Source: Candidatus Colicola equi (lineage in GTDB: Bacteria; Bacteroidota; Bacteroidia; Bacteroidales; Paludibacteraceae). Taken from it: DNA of 56,892 nt. The notes beneath the pieces are model-generated. The model was not told where the DNA came from. It saw nothing but the letters and a program-made list of their open reading frames with translations, and made no database searches. Below, piece by piece: positions 7,769 to 17,264 of the stretch. Location of the stretch: NCBI GenBank assembly GCA_018066175.1, contig JAGHRV010000032.1:1-56892 (forward strand), in the 5' to 3' direction. The translations under genes were made by a program, and so were the position numbers. How positions within the stretch are numbered: the first letter of the stretch is position 1; each line of letters starts with the position of its first letter.

Positions 7769-10390
7769 ATGGCAGATTTTAACGATTCAATCAAATATCA
7801 CCTAACAGGTATGTACCAGGACTGGTTCTTGGACTATGCCTCGTATGTTATCTTAGAGCGTGCCGTTCCGGCCATTGAAGATGGTTTAAAGCCCGTTCAA
7901 CGACGCATTCTGCATGCGATGAAGTGTGTGGATGACGGCAAAATGAATAAAGTGGCCAATATCGTGGGACAAACGATGCAGTACCACCCACATGGTGATG
8001 CCAGCATAGGTGATGCATTGGTGCAATTAGGTCAGAAGGACCTGCTAATCGACTGCCAAGGTAACTGGGGAAACATACTAACCGGTGATGGCGCAGCTGC
8101 TCCTCGTTATATAGAAGCTCGACTGAGTAAGTTCGCATTAGAGACTGTTTTTAATGCCAAGACGACCCATTGGATGCTGAGTTACGATGGTCGTAAGAAG
8201 GAACCTATTCATCTGCCAATCAAGTTCCCACTCTTATTAGCCCAAGGCGTAGAAGGTATTGCTGTAGGATTGAACTCCAAGATCCTGCCTCATAACTTCA
8301 ACGAGTTATGCGACGCCTCCTTAGCCTACCTGCGCGGAGAGGAGTTCCAATTATTCCCGGACATGCCAACGGGCGGTGTGATTGATGTGAATAAGTACAA
8401 CGACGGCGAGCGTGGCGGTGCCATTCGTATTCGCGCTAAGATACAAAAAGCCGACGATAATCGCACCCTAATCATTTCTGAAATTCCGTTCGGCACGACA
8501 ACCGGCAAGGTGATTGAAACCATTCTGCGTGCCAATCAAAAAGGCAAGATCAAAGTCAAGAAAGTAGATGATTTCACCGCCGAAGAGGCACGTATCGTTG
8601 TGCAATTGGCTCCGGGCTCATCCTCCGACAAGGCTATTGATGCATTATATGCCTTTACCGATTGCGAAGTCAATATATCACCTAACTGCTGCGTTATTCA
8701 AGACAAAAAACCTATCTTCACGAATGTGAGCAACCTGCTTCGCATGAGCACCGACAATACGAAACAACTGCTTAAATGGGAATTGGAGATTGAGAAGAAA
8801 GAGTTGGAGGAGCAGTATTTCTACACCTCGTTGGAGAAAATCTTTATTGAGAATCGTATTTATAAGGAGGAAGGTTACGAGACGGCTCCGGATAAGGATA
8901 AGTTGATCGCTTTTGTAGATCAAGCCCTTACGCCATGGAAGCCTCAACTGATTCGTGAAGTCACTTCGGAAGATATAGAGAAGCTATTTGAGATTCGCAT
9001 GATCCGCATCACCAAGTTCGATAGCAAGAAAGCCGACGAATTGATGAAGGACCTGGAGAAGAAGATTAAAGGATGCGTGAAGAACCTCAACCACCTGACC
9101 GAATACACGATTCAATGGTTTGAGCACCTCAAAGAGAAATACGGAGCGTTGTATCCTCGTAAAACCGAGGTAAGGAACTTTGCCAACGTGAACGTTAAGG
9201 CCGTAGTAGAGGCAAATGAAAAACTATATGTCAACTGGACCGAAGGCTTTATTGGAACAGGACTGAAAAAAGATGAGTTCCTATGCAACTGTTCGGACCT
9301 GGATGATGTGATTGTATTCCATAAGAACGGTACGTACAAAGTGGTACACGTAGCCGACAAGATCTTTGTGGGCACAGATATTATCCATATTGATATCTTC
9401 CATAAGAACGATAACCGCACAACCTATAATGCCGTTTACCGCGATGGCAAGAATGGCGTTTATTATATGAAACGCTTTAACGTAACCGGCGTGGCTAAAG
9501 ATAAAGAGTACGACCTTACGCAAGGTAAGCCGGGCAGCAAAGTGGTATATTTCACTGCCAACCCGAACGGCGAAGCCGAAGTGATTAAGGTGAGCCTCAA
9601 GCCCAATCAACATCTTAAGAAGACCGAGTTGATTAAGGACCTGAGTGAGTTGGCGGTTAAGGGTCGTACCAGTCGAGGCAACTTATTAACTAAATACGAT
9701 ATCAAATCCGTCACCTTAAAGGCCAAAGGTCATTCTACTTTAGGAGGCCGTAGCGTATGGTTTGATCCGGATATTCTGCGCATCAACTATGATGGTCATG
9801 GTATGTACTTAGGTGATTTCGCCGAAGAAGATCGCGTATTGGTAATCATGAAGAATGGTGACTATATGCTGACTAATTTCGAGGAGACTGCGCATTTTGA
9901 GCCGGAGTGGTTGCGTATAGAGAAGTTCAATCCGAATAAGGTATGGTCACTCGTATTATGGAACGCTGAATTAGGTTATTATTACGCCAAGCGTTTCATC
10001 TTTGATGCCACCTTCAAGTCGCAAAACATGTTAGGCGAGAATGACGAGAGTCGTATTGAATGGTTAAGCGACCGCGAAGATGCCACCTTCCTCGTTCATT
10101 ATCAGGATGAGAACCGTGAGGACCTGACATTGGTGATGTCGGAATTTATTGAACCCAAATCCCCCAAGGCCAAAGGCAAACGCATCACGACATTAGATAT
10201 TGCGTCCATCGAAGATATTACGCCGGAAAACGATGCCTCCGGGCACGCTGAGGAAGACGTTGACGTTGCCACCGAGCACTCTGAGGAAGAGACAGAAAAA
10301 GAAACACCCATAGTGGATGTTCCTTTAACGATCACGAATGAGATTCCGGAAGATAGTCAACCGGTAGATAATCAGTTGACGTTATTCTAA
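7769..10390 (+). CDS. parC: DNA topoisomerase IV subunit A
   Basis: The 873-residue protein is a type IIA topoisomerase breakage-reunion subunit. The catalytic Tyr is Tyr114 in APRYIEARLS. A winged-helix domain with QYHPHGDASIGD comes first, then the tower and coiled coil (about residues 330-480) and a C-terminal beta-propeller-like region. The last 90 residues are acidic and low in complexity. The sequence type (short N-terminus, MADFNDSIKYHLTGMYQDWF) fits the Bacteroidota ParC rather than GyrA. No parE is in the window; gyrB is at 23675. It converges on sufD with a 9-bp overlap. Confidence 0.9.
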   Translation: MADFNDSIKYHLTGMYQDWFLDYASYVILERAVPAIEDGLKPVQRRILHAMKCVDDGKMNKVANIVGQTMQYHPHGDASIGDALVQLGQKDLLIDCQGNWGNILTGDGAAAPRYIEARLSKFALETVFNAKTTHWMLSYDGRKKEPIHLPIKFPLLLAQGVEGIAVGLNSKILPHNFNELCDASLAYLRGEEFQLFPDMPTGGVIDVNKYNDGERGGAIRIRAKIQKADDNRTLIISEIPFGTTTGKVIETILRANQKGKIKVKKVDDFTAEEARIVVQLAPGSSSDKAIDALYAFTDCEVNISPNCCVIQDKKPIFTNVSNLLRMSTDNTKQLLKWELEIEKKELEEQYFYTSLEKIFIENRIYKEEGYETAPDKDKLIAFVDQALTPWKPQLIREVTSEDIEKLFEIRMIRITKFDSKKADELMKDLEKKIKGCVKNLNHLTEYTIQWFEHLKEKYGALYPRKTEVRNFANVNVKAVVEANEKLYVNWTEGFIGTGLKKDEFLCNCSDLDDVIVFHKNGTYKVVHVADKIFVGTDIIHIDIFHKNDNRTTYNAVYRDGKNGVYYMKRFNVTGVAKDKEYDLTQGKPGSKVVYFTANPNGEAEVIKVSLKPNQHLKKTELIKDLSELAVKGRTSRGNLLTKYDIKSVTLKAKGHSTLGGRSVWFDPDILRINYDGHGMYLGDFAEEDRVLVIMKNGDYMLTNFEETAHFEPEWLRIEKFNPNKVWSLVLWNAELGYYYAKRFIFDATFKSQNMLGENDESRIEWLSDREDATFLVHYQDENREDLTLVMSEFIEPKSPKAKGKRITTLDIASIEDITPENDASGHAEEDVDVATEHSEEETEKETPIVDVPLTITNEIPEDSQPVDNQLTLF

Positions 10391-11044
10391 TTGTTGACGA
10401 ACTTGTTCGCGCAGGGTCTCGTCGGATATCTGGTCGATGATATCTTGCATAAAGGCATTGATTAGCATTTTGCGTCCCGTAGCGGGGTCTATTCCACGTT
10501 GTTGCATATAGAACAGCGCCGACTCGTCTAGTTGACCGGTCGTAGCACCATGACTGGCCTTCACATCGTCCGCATATATCTCCAATTGAGGTTGGGTGCG
10601 CATCGTAGCTTGTTGGCTAAGCAGCAAGTTGCGATTGGTTTGGAAAGCACTTACTTTTTGGGCATCGGGCAAGATCTTCAATTCCCCTTGGAAGGAACCT
10701 TGGGCTTGGTCATCCAGCACAAACTTAATGATTTGTTTGCTTGTGCCGCCTCCGATGTCATGTTTCACGCGCGTGCATGTGTGCACGCAATCCTTATTAG
10801 ATACGTACGCAAGCGCGTATATCTCGGTTTGACAATTAGTGCCGGCATGATGGATCTCGATGGTATGACGACTGTCGAGAACGTGTCGAGAGGGTGTCGA
10901 GTGAGGATAATCAATCACCACGATGCGCAAGACTGAATCTTCGGCCTGGGATATAGACAGGTCGAGATTAGGTTCGTTAATATAAACGAGTTCCTTATGT
11001 TCCCCTTTATTCAAACTCAGCATAACCTTTTTCTTCCAATTCAA
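10382..11044 (-). CDS. sufD: Short SufD-like Fe-S assembly protein
   Basis: The product has 220 residues (213 if the in-frame ATG at 11023 is used). It matches the C-terminal half of Suf[19 protein letters not shown], the [17 protein letters not shown] segment, [20 protein letters not shown] and [15 protein letters not shown]. The N-terminal region of typical SufD (usually well over 400 residues) is absent. The frame overlaps the end of sufC by about 15-38 nt depending on the start. It forms the SufBCD scaffold with sufB (1787) and sufC. Whether the shortening is a lineage trait cannot be told here. Confidence 0.85.
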   Translation of the reverse strand: MNWKKKVMLSLNKGEHKELVYINEPNLDLSISQAEDSVLRIVVIDYPHSTPSRHVLDSRHTIEIHHAGTNCQTEIYALAYVSNKDCVHTCTRVKHDIGGGTSKQIIKFVLDDQAQGSFQGELKILPDAQKVSAFQTNRNLLLSQQATMRTQPQLEIYADDVKASHGATTGQLDESALFYMQQRGIDPATGRKMLINAFMQDIIDQISDETLREQVRQQLE

Positions 11045-11753
11045 GAGCTAATTCTTTCCCACCTGTTTTAACGATACGACCATTGGCCAGCACATGCACA
11101 AAGTCCGGAACGATATAGTCCAGCAGGCGTTGATAGTGGGTAATAACGATGGAGGCGTTATCTTTTGTTTTAAGTTTATTCACGCCATCGGCTACGATAC
11201 GTAACGCATCTATATCCAATCCCGAGTCGGTCTCATCCAGGATACTCAAACAAGGTTCGAGCATAGCCATTTGGAAGATTTCGTTTTTCTTTTTCTCACC
11301 ACCGGAAAAGCCTTCGTTCACGCTGCGGTTATTGAGTTTATCTGCCATCTCCAGCATTTTCTTTTTCTCGCGCATCAGACGCAAGAACTCTGTGGCAGAT
11401 AAGGGCTCTTTACCTTCATACTTGCGTTTTTCATTCACAGCAGTACGCATGAAATTCACCATCGATACACCGGGTATCTCTACCGGGTACTGAAAACTAA
11501 GGAATACACCTTCGCGGGCGCGTTGCTCCGGAGTCATCTCTAATAGGTTCTTACCCTTCAGCCACACTTCCCCTTGGGTAACGGTATAGAGCGGGTTGCC
11601 GGTAAGGACGGCACTAAGGGTAGATTTACCGGCACCATTAGGTCCCATAATAGCATGTACTTCTCCCGGACGAATCGTGAGATTAACGCCACGCAAGATC
11701 TCCTTATCTTGGATGGAAGCATGCAAATCTTTTATAACAATCAATTCAGACAT
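11007..11753 (-). CDS. sufC: Fe-S assembly ATPase SufC
   Basis: An ABC-type ATPase of 248 residues that drives the SufBCD scaffold. Walker A is [10 protein letters not shown] (about residues 37-46), the signature is [11 protein letters not shown], and Walker B is [12 protein letters not shown], followed by a switch His (ITHYQRLL). The SGGEKKR-like signature with the following Lys/Asn is characteristic of SufC. It overlaps both the M28 peptidase gene upstream and sufD downstream. Confidence 0.96.
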   Translation of the reverse strand: MSELIVIKDLHASIQDKEILRGVNLTIRPGEVHAIMGPNGAGKSTLSAVLTGNPLYTVTQGEVWLKGKNLLEMTPEQRAREGVFLSFQYPVEIPGVSMVNFMRTAVNEKRKYEGKEPLSATEFLRLMREKKKMLEMADKLNNRSVNEGFSGGEKKKNEIFQMAMLEPCLSILDETDSGLDIDALRIVADGVNKLKTKDNASIVITHYQRLLDYIVPDFVHVLANGRIVKTGGKELALELEEKGYAEFE

Positions 11754-12727
11754 GATAACACAGTTTCGCCCACGGCCTGTAAGGTGGAGCGATTTATTTG
11801 ATTCATATTATCCATTGTGGTATGCCACCAAAATGGGAAACCGGTATTATTGGTAGCATCATAGTTGATGATATCCACGCATGGTATACCGGTGATGGAC
11901 GATACATAGTAGTGGTCATCCGTAATCGGATAAGCATTGGCAGAAACAAAATAGGATGAGTAACCCAGTTTAGCAGCCTTATGCCAGATGAGGTCCACAT
12001 ATTGTTGAGCATATTGGATGGAGAAATATTCTTTGGGGAAGGTTGCATTAGGTGCACCTACCATATCAAGTAGAATACCAAAGGCATATTTATCCGAAAC
12101 GGGTTTATTATCGCCAAAGGCATATTCATTGGCCCATAGTTGTGACCCTAAGCACCACGTATCCTCACGTTGGAATCCGGTATAGAAATCGGGTGTTCCC
12201 ATATCTTCGCAATCAAAGAAGACGATATCAATCGGAGTACGTAAGGGTTTACCTTGTTGTTGGAGCGCTTGGATTTGACGAGCTATTTCCAATAGAACCC
12301 CTACTCCGCTCGCCCCATCATTAGCGGCAGGAACGCCTTGAAAGCGCAGGTCGTATTCTTCCTCTTGGTCACACCAAGGTCGGGAGTCATAGTGGGCACA
12401 TAGTAGGATAGACTCTCGCAATGAATCGGCGGGGAAGTGCCCAACTACATTAAAGACCTGTTGCGGGAGGTCGGCATAATTGGTCATTCTACCTTGTTGC
12501 AGCGTCACTTCTGCTCCAAATCGGCGCAGTTGTTCCACCAGATAGATGACGCACTCGGTATGGGCCTTGCTATCCGGTACACGCGGTCCCATTTGCACTT
12601 GTCGGGCGATGTATGAATAAGCCGAGTCCGCCGAGAAAGCGGGTCGAGCAATGGGGGTTGTCTTGGTGTGGTTGTTGCAAGCCACCAAGCCCATAATAAG
12701 CGATAAAAATAAATAGCGCAGTTTCAT
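11741..12727 (-). CDS. M28-family lipoprotein, glutaminyl-cyclase-like
   Basis: The chosen start gives 328 residues beginning [19 protein letters not shown], a lipoprotein signal with Cys as the lipidation residue. The fold is that of M28 zinc peptidases: [11 protein letters not shown] (His and Asp ligands), [23 protein letters not shown], and DDHYYV with a late His. The family includes bacterial glutaminyl-peptide cyclotransferases, which cyclise N-terminal Gln; in Bacteroidota this modifies exported proteins. An upstream ATG at 12751 would add eight residues and break the lipoprotein signal. The 5' end is five bases from the prs stop. Confidence 0.87.
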   Translation of the reverse strand: MKLRYLFLSLIMGLVACNNHTKTTPIARPAFSADSAYSYIARQVQMGPRVPDSKAHTECVIYLVEQLRRFGAEVTLQQGRMTNYADLPQQVFNVVGHFPADSLRESILLCAHYDSRPWCDQEEEYDLRFQGVPAANDGASGVGVLLEIARQIQALQQQGKPLRTPIDIVFFDCEDMGTPDFYTGFQREDTWCLGSQLWANEYAFGDNKPVSDKYAFGILLDMVGAPNATFPKEYFSIQYAQQYVDLIWHKAAKLGYSSYFVSANAYPITDDHYYVSSITGIPCVDIINYDATNNTGFPFWWHTTMDNMNQINRSTLQAVGETVLSCLN

Positions 12728-12731
12728 TGCA

Positions 12732-13694
12732 TTAGCGCACGTTTTGTTCACTTACACTACGATGCTCTTGGATAGCACGAATCGTTTCAGCAATAGGCTT
12801 AGCGATGCTGACGATACGTACTTTATTGCATCGTGATTGATCAAATGGGATAGTGTCTGTGAAGATGAGTTCATCCAAGACGCTATCGGCAATGCGTTGG
12901 CAAGCTTCGCCGGACATGATACCATGCGTCACCATGGCTCTAACGGAACGAGCACCATTATCCATCATCACTTGGGCGGCCTTGCAAAGTGTACCGGCCG
13001 TATCTGCCATATCATCCACTATGATAACATCTTTGTCCTTCACATCACCTAAGACGCGTATTTCGCTGACCTTATTGAAGTCAGGACGATGCTTATAGCA
13101 AATCACCATCGGTATTTCATGATCATATATCGTATGCAGTTTCTTGCAAAAGTTAGCGGCGCGTTTACTGCCACCTATATCAGGAGATGCAACAATAAGG
13201 TCTTTTAGACGGAGGTTCTCCACATGAGGAGCCAGCACATTGGCGCCATATAAGTGGTCCACAGGGATGTCAAAGAATCCCTGAATCTGGTCAGCATGCA
13301 GGTCTACCGTGATGACACGGTCGGCTCCGGCCGTTTGAATCATGTTCGCCACCAGTTTAGCCCCGATAGATACACGCGGTTTATCCTTGCGATCCTGACG
13401 AGCCCAGCCGAAATATGGTACTACGGCAATTACCTTGTAGGCACTGGCACGCTTGGCTGCATCAATCATAAGGAGTAACTCCATCAGGTTATCACTCGTT
13501 GGGCAAGTGGATTGCACCAAATAAACGGACTGTCCACGAACGGATTCTTCAAAAGAAACCGCAAACTCTCCATCGGAGAAGCGGTCCACCTTAACGGAAC
13601 CAAGTTGACAACCCAGATAGTCACAAATACGTTGAGCAATAGCGCAACCTTGACTACCAGCAAAGACTTTGTACGGATTCGTTTCTGATACCAT
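12732..13694 (-). CDS. prs: Ribose-phosphate pyrophosphokinase
   Basis: Makes PRPP from ribose 5-phosphate and ATP, feeding purine, pyrimidine and histidine synthesis and the Upp salvage reaction. The 320-residue protein has the ATP-binding region with YFGWARQDRKD, the metal-binding VDLHADQIQGFFDIPVD, and the PRPP loop VIIVDDMADTAGTL. Length and motifs are normal. It lies 27 nt downstream of the radical SAM gene in the long minus-strand operon. Confidence 0.95.
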   Translation of the reverse strand: MVSETNPYKVFAGSQGCAIAQRICDYLGCQLGSVKVDRFSDGEFAVSFEESVRGQSVYLVQSTCPTSDNLMELLLMIDAAKRASAYKVIAVVPYFGWARQDRKDKPRVSIGAKLVANMIQTAGADRVITVDLHADQIQGFFDIPVDHLYGANVLAPHVENLRLKDLIVASPDIGGSKRAANFCKKLHTIYDHEIPMVICYKHRPDFNKVSEIRVLGDVKDKDVIIVDDMADTAGTLCKAAQVMMDNGARSVRAMVTHGIMSGEACQRIADSVLDELIFTDTIPFDQSRCNKVRIVSIAKPIAETIRAIQEHRSVSEQNVR

Positions 13695-13721
13695 AATATA
13701 TTAATTTTTCTATTGTTCGCA

Positions 13722-14480
13722 TTACGCAGAGATCTGCACGCTCCAGCCTTCGGCAATGAGTGGCTGGGCTATTTGTTCCATTTCCTGACGGGATATTTTC
13801 TCTAATGTAGATACAGGTGTAGCCCGATCAATGACGTACATCATCACCTGCTGAGGATGTAATTCGCGTACCACCTTATACCATGCTTCGCGTTCAGCAA
13901 GCGTTGTGTTATCAATACAATGTCCCTTGTAGGCACCTCGTAGGAAGCAGGTCTGCAAGATGAAATTGCCTTCAAAGAGGCGCAAGTAATCCTTGATTTG
14001 ATTGACCGTAAGAAGGTTATTCACCGGTTGATCAATGAGCTGCATCGTCTCATCTACGGCTGAATCTAATTTAAGGATACGATTATCGCACAGCATAAGT
14101 GCCTCGCGCACATCTTCTCTACCTAATTGAGTTGAATTGCTCAATACGGATATCTTAGCCTTGGGACAATACCTATCTCGCAGCGCACACGTGACCCGCA
14201 TAATGGCCAAGAAGTCAGGATGCAAGGTGGGTTCACCATTGCCTGAGAAAGTGAGTACATCGGGGCTGCCATCCATATTGGAAAGAGCATGCTCCAAGGC
14301 CGATTGATATTGAGCAACCGTAGGCAGAAGCGGTGCATTACAAGGGCGATTGAATCCACATTCACAATAGACGCAATCAAAGGTGCATAGTTTATGATCT
14401 GTTGGCATCAAGTTGATACCAAGCGACACTCCTAATCGGCGCGAATGAATGGGTCCATATATGATTTGATCAAACAACAT
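13722..14480 (-). CDS. Radical SAM protein
   Basis: The 252-residue protein has the 4Fe-4S radical SAM motif CTFDCVYCEC (Cys at about residues 33, 37 and 40) and the downstream GNGEPTLHPDF motif of the fold, so it should bind SAM and one Fe-S cluster. The N-terminal FDQIIYGPIHSRRLGVSLGI is typical of a family of small radical SAM proteins of unknown substrate. It is separated by one base from dnaG and may be a housekeeping enzyme. No partner gene betrays its substrate. Confidence 0.85.
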   Translation of the reverse strand: MLFDQIIYGPIHSRRLGVSLGINLMPTDHKLCTFDCVYCECGFNRPCNAPLLPTVAQYQSALEHALSNMDGSPDVLTFSGNGEPTLHPDFLAIMRVTCALRDRYCPKAKISVLSNSTQLGREDVREALMLCDNRILKLDSAVDETMQLIDQPVNNLLTVNQIKDYLRLFEGNFILQTCFLRGAYKGHCIDNTTLAEREAWYKVVRELHPQQVMMYVIDRATPVSTLEKISRQEMEQIAQPLIAEGWSVQISA

Positions 14481-14481
14481 A

Positions 14482-16482
14482 TTACATCGTAATCACTCTA
14501 TTTCCTAATGCTTTGCAGATGGCTGTTCGCACGTCCATTAAGGTTGGTTGGGTCTGCAAGATGGTATGAATCTTCTCCCAGTTTTGTTCACTTTGTGCCT
14601 GCAAAAGTTCTTGTTGCAAGGCATTGATTCGTTCATTCACCACAGTGAACTTCAGTTCTAACAATAACCGGCTCACTAATTCAGGCAGATGGTCGGCATC
14701 AGTAGGCAAGTCCACGTTCTTGGATGTATTTTCAGACACATATTGCCGTGAATAGATTCGGCTAAGTTGATACTTGTCTGCCACCAAGTCCACTGCAAAC
14801 TGGCTAAGGGCGGTATTGGAATGACGCATAAAGAAATTCGTCGCTACAAAGCCGGGCTCTTTATAATGATGCATATACTCCGACAAGAGCAATTGTTGGA
14901 TATCCGTTTTAGGCACAATCTCATCTCCTTGCAATTCAGATATGATGTATTCACCCACCAAGATAGGTGTTCCTTCTTCCGATTGGAACAGGACTTTTTC
15001 ACCATATCGCACAATGACTTGCAGCAGATTCAGCATATTCTCGTCAAAGCGTGTTGGGAGCGAAGAAGATGCAGTATGGACAGGTTGAGGTTCCACCTTA
15101 ATGGGAGCAGTATCCTCCGTGGGTTGTTCGGCGGGGGCAGGAGTTTTACTATATTTCTCGCGCCTTAGTTTTTGCACTTCGCGTGTAAGTACCGTTTCCT
15201 GCATATCCAACAGACACGCGCAGTCCTTGAGATAGACTTGCCGCGTAATCATATCCGGGATAACCGCTATACTTTGTACTACAGAGCGAATCAGTTCACT
15301 GCGCCGCAGCGGATCGTTGCCGGCCTCCTCACTAAGCAGTTTAGTCTTAAAACGAATAAAGTCCGTTTGGTTGGACTCGATATAAGCCGTTAGTTCATCG
15401 GAAGTATGGCTGCGAGCAAACGAATCCGGATCTTCGCCTTCGGGCAACAAGAGCACCTTTACATTGATGCCTTCTTCCAGAATCATATCTATACCTCTCA
15501 GAGCCGCTTTGATTCCGGCTTTATCGCCATCATAGAGGACGGTTATATTGTTGGTAAAGCGGTGCATAAGCCGGATTTGGGGGTTAGTAAGGGAAGTGCC
15601 TCCACTGGCCACTACGTTCTCTATTCCGGCTTGGTGCATTGATATTACGTCCATTTGTCCCTCTACCAAATAGCAACGATTGAGGCGTGCAATCGCTTGT
15701 TTAGCTTGGTATAAACCATATAAGCAATCGTGTTTCTCAAAGAGAGGTGAAGTAGGTGAGTTAACATATTTTCCGACCTTGTCATTATGCTTCATTATTC
15801 GGCCGGCGAAACCGATTACCTTACCCGATTGACTAAAGAAGGGGAAGATGACACGCGAGTGGAAACGATCGTATAGACGTCCATCTTCGCTCTTGAGGCA
15901 AACACCGGTGCCGATATAGGGTTCATTTTGCGAATCATTGACGAGGTATTTCTCGGTGAATCCTTGCTTTTGGGCTTCAATAGATAATAAACTCTTGTCC
16001 GGCGAATAGCCTAATTGGAACTTATGGATTATATCATCTCTCAATCCGCGCTCGCGCAGATAGGACAGACCGATAGCCTGCCCCTCGTTGGTCTCCCATA
16101 ATTGATGTTGAAACCATTTATTACTCCATTCGTTCACGATGAACATGGACTCACGATCGTCCAGGTTCTGTTGTTCCTCCGGAGTGAGGTCTCTTTCTTC
16201 AACCGGAATATGATAGCGTTGCGCCAACATTTTGAGTGCTTCATAGTAGGAGCATTGTTCTATTTCCATCAAAAAACCTGCTACGTGACCGGACTTACCG
16301 CAACCGAAACACTTATATATGCCTTTGCTGGGAGAGACAGTGAATGACCCTGTTTTTTCGTTATGGAAGGGACATAATCCAATGAGGTTAGCTCCACGTT
16401 TTTTTAGCGTGACGTAATCGCTAATGACCTCCTCAATACGAGCCGCCGAGAATATCTTATCAACAGTATCGCGTGGTATCAT
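14482..16482 (-). CDS. dnaG: DNA primase
   Basis: Synthesises RNA primers at the replication fork. The 666-residue protein has the CHC2 zinc-binding domain (Cys37, His40, Cys58, Cys61; seen as CPFHNEKTGSF and YKCFGCGKSG), the TOPRIM catalytic domain from about residue 260 (VEGQMDVISMHQAG, then VLYDGDKAGIKAA), and a C-terminal helicase-binding region. Between about residues 435 and 470 lies a Pro/Glu-rich linker. It is 2 nt from both neighbours in a run that also carries outer-membrane genes. Confidence 0.95.
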   Translation of the reverse strand: MIPRDTVDKIFSAARIEEVISDYVTLKKRGANLIGLCPFHNEKTGSFTVSPSKGIYKCFGCGKSGHVAGFLMEIEQCSYYEALKMLAQRYHIPVEERDLTPEEQQNLDDRESMFIVNEWSNKWFQHQLWETNEGQAIGLSYLRERGLRDDIIHKFQLGYSPDKSLLSIEAQKQGFTEKYLVNDSQNEPYIGTGVCLKSEDGRLYDRFHSRVIFPFFSQSGKVIGFAGRIMKHNDKVGKYVNSPTSPLFEKHDCLYGLYQAKQAIARLNRCYLVEGQMDVISMHQAGIENVVASGGTSLTNPQIRLMHRFTNNITVLYDGDKAGIKAALRGIDMILEEGINVKVLLLPEGEDPDSFARSHTSDELTAYIESNQTDFIRFKTKLLSEEAGNDPLRRSELIRSVVQSIAVIPDMITRQVYLKDCACLLDMQETVLTREVQKLRREKYSKTPAPAEQPTEDTAPIKVEPQPVHTASSSLPTRFDENMLNLLQVIVRYGEKVLFQSEEGTPILVGEYIISELQGDEIVPKTDIQQLLLSEYMHHYKEPGFVATNFFMRHSNTALSQFAVDLVADKYQLSRIYSRQYVSENTSKNVDLPTDADHLPELVSRLLLELKFTVVNERINALQQELLQAQSEQNWEKIHTILQTQPTLMDVRTAICKALGNRVITM

Positions 16483-16484
16483 AC

Positions 16485-17264
16485 TTACTTATCTGATTGC
16501 CAAAAATAAATACCCAAACTGATTTCCCATTGATCCATACGACCATGGGTAGATTGCCGCGGATCCTTTAGGTCGGCTTTAATTTCCTCCATATCTCCAA
16601 AAGAGTTGTATTTATACGGGTTAACCAGACCAAAACTATATCCGCCACGAATGAAATAGCGGTCGTATTGGAAGCCGACACCAACGCCCCAAGTTACATT
16701 CCAACGCTTGTAATATTTCTCCATTTCATCGGCATTATAGCCGTATGCGCCAATGAAACCGGCTGGGAGTTGGGGTGAGAATTCGTGTTCCCGGAAATAG
16801 TCCGTTGCGTTGTATTGAGCTACGAATTGCGCAGCAGGGCCGGTATAGAGTATGATATAAGTATTATCTGCGATGGTGAATTTATACTGCATATTCAACG
16901 CCAATTCAATGCGATGCGATTCGGCCCTATACTTATAATCATAAAGCGGATTAAACGATATTAAATTACCCTTGTCATCATATGGATAAGGCTCCCATTT
17001 AGAGGTATGCGCTCCATAACTATAGTTGAACGATGTGGATAATCCAAAGCCCTTGACCAATGTTACGTCATATATGAATCCCAACTTAATACCATTCAAG
17101 GGTTCTTTGTGGAGTTTAGAAGGGTCTCCATCTTTGGCAATAGGCAAGTTTAATCGGTATAAACTCCGGTTAAACCCAACCTGAAAGCCGACTTCATGCT
17201 TGAATTGAGCCGAAACAACACTTGTGATAGAAAGTGCAAATAAGATAATTAGTGAACGTTTCAT
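16485..17264 (-). CDS. Outer-membrane beta-barrel protein
   Basis: The 259-residue protein starts with a signal peptide (MKRSLIILFALSITSVVSAQ) and then alternates hydrophobic and polar residues as expected for a small barrel of the PorT/OMP_b-brl type. Diagnostic repeats include IILYTGPAAQF, WGVGVGFQYDRYFIRGGYSF and the C-terminal LGIYFW strand. It is a paralogue of the protein at 38607-39359, sharing the YTGP, WGVG and GGY.FGL.N segments. It overlaps the end of the OstA-like gene by four bases. Confidence 0.8.
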   Translation of the reverse strand: MKRSLIILFALSITSVVSAQFKHEVGFQVGFNRSLYRLNLPIAKDGDPSKLHKEPLNGIKLGFIYDVTLVKGFGLSTSFNYSYGAHTSKWEPYPYDDKGNLISFNPLYDYKYRAESHRIELALNMQYKFTIADNTYIILYTGPAAQFVAQYNATDYFREHEFSPQLPAGFIGAYGYNADEMEKYYKRWNVTWGVGVGFQYDRYFIRGGYSFGLVNPYKYNSFGDMEEIKADLKDPRQSTHGRMDQWEISLGIYFWQSDK

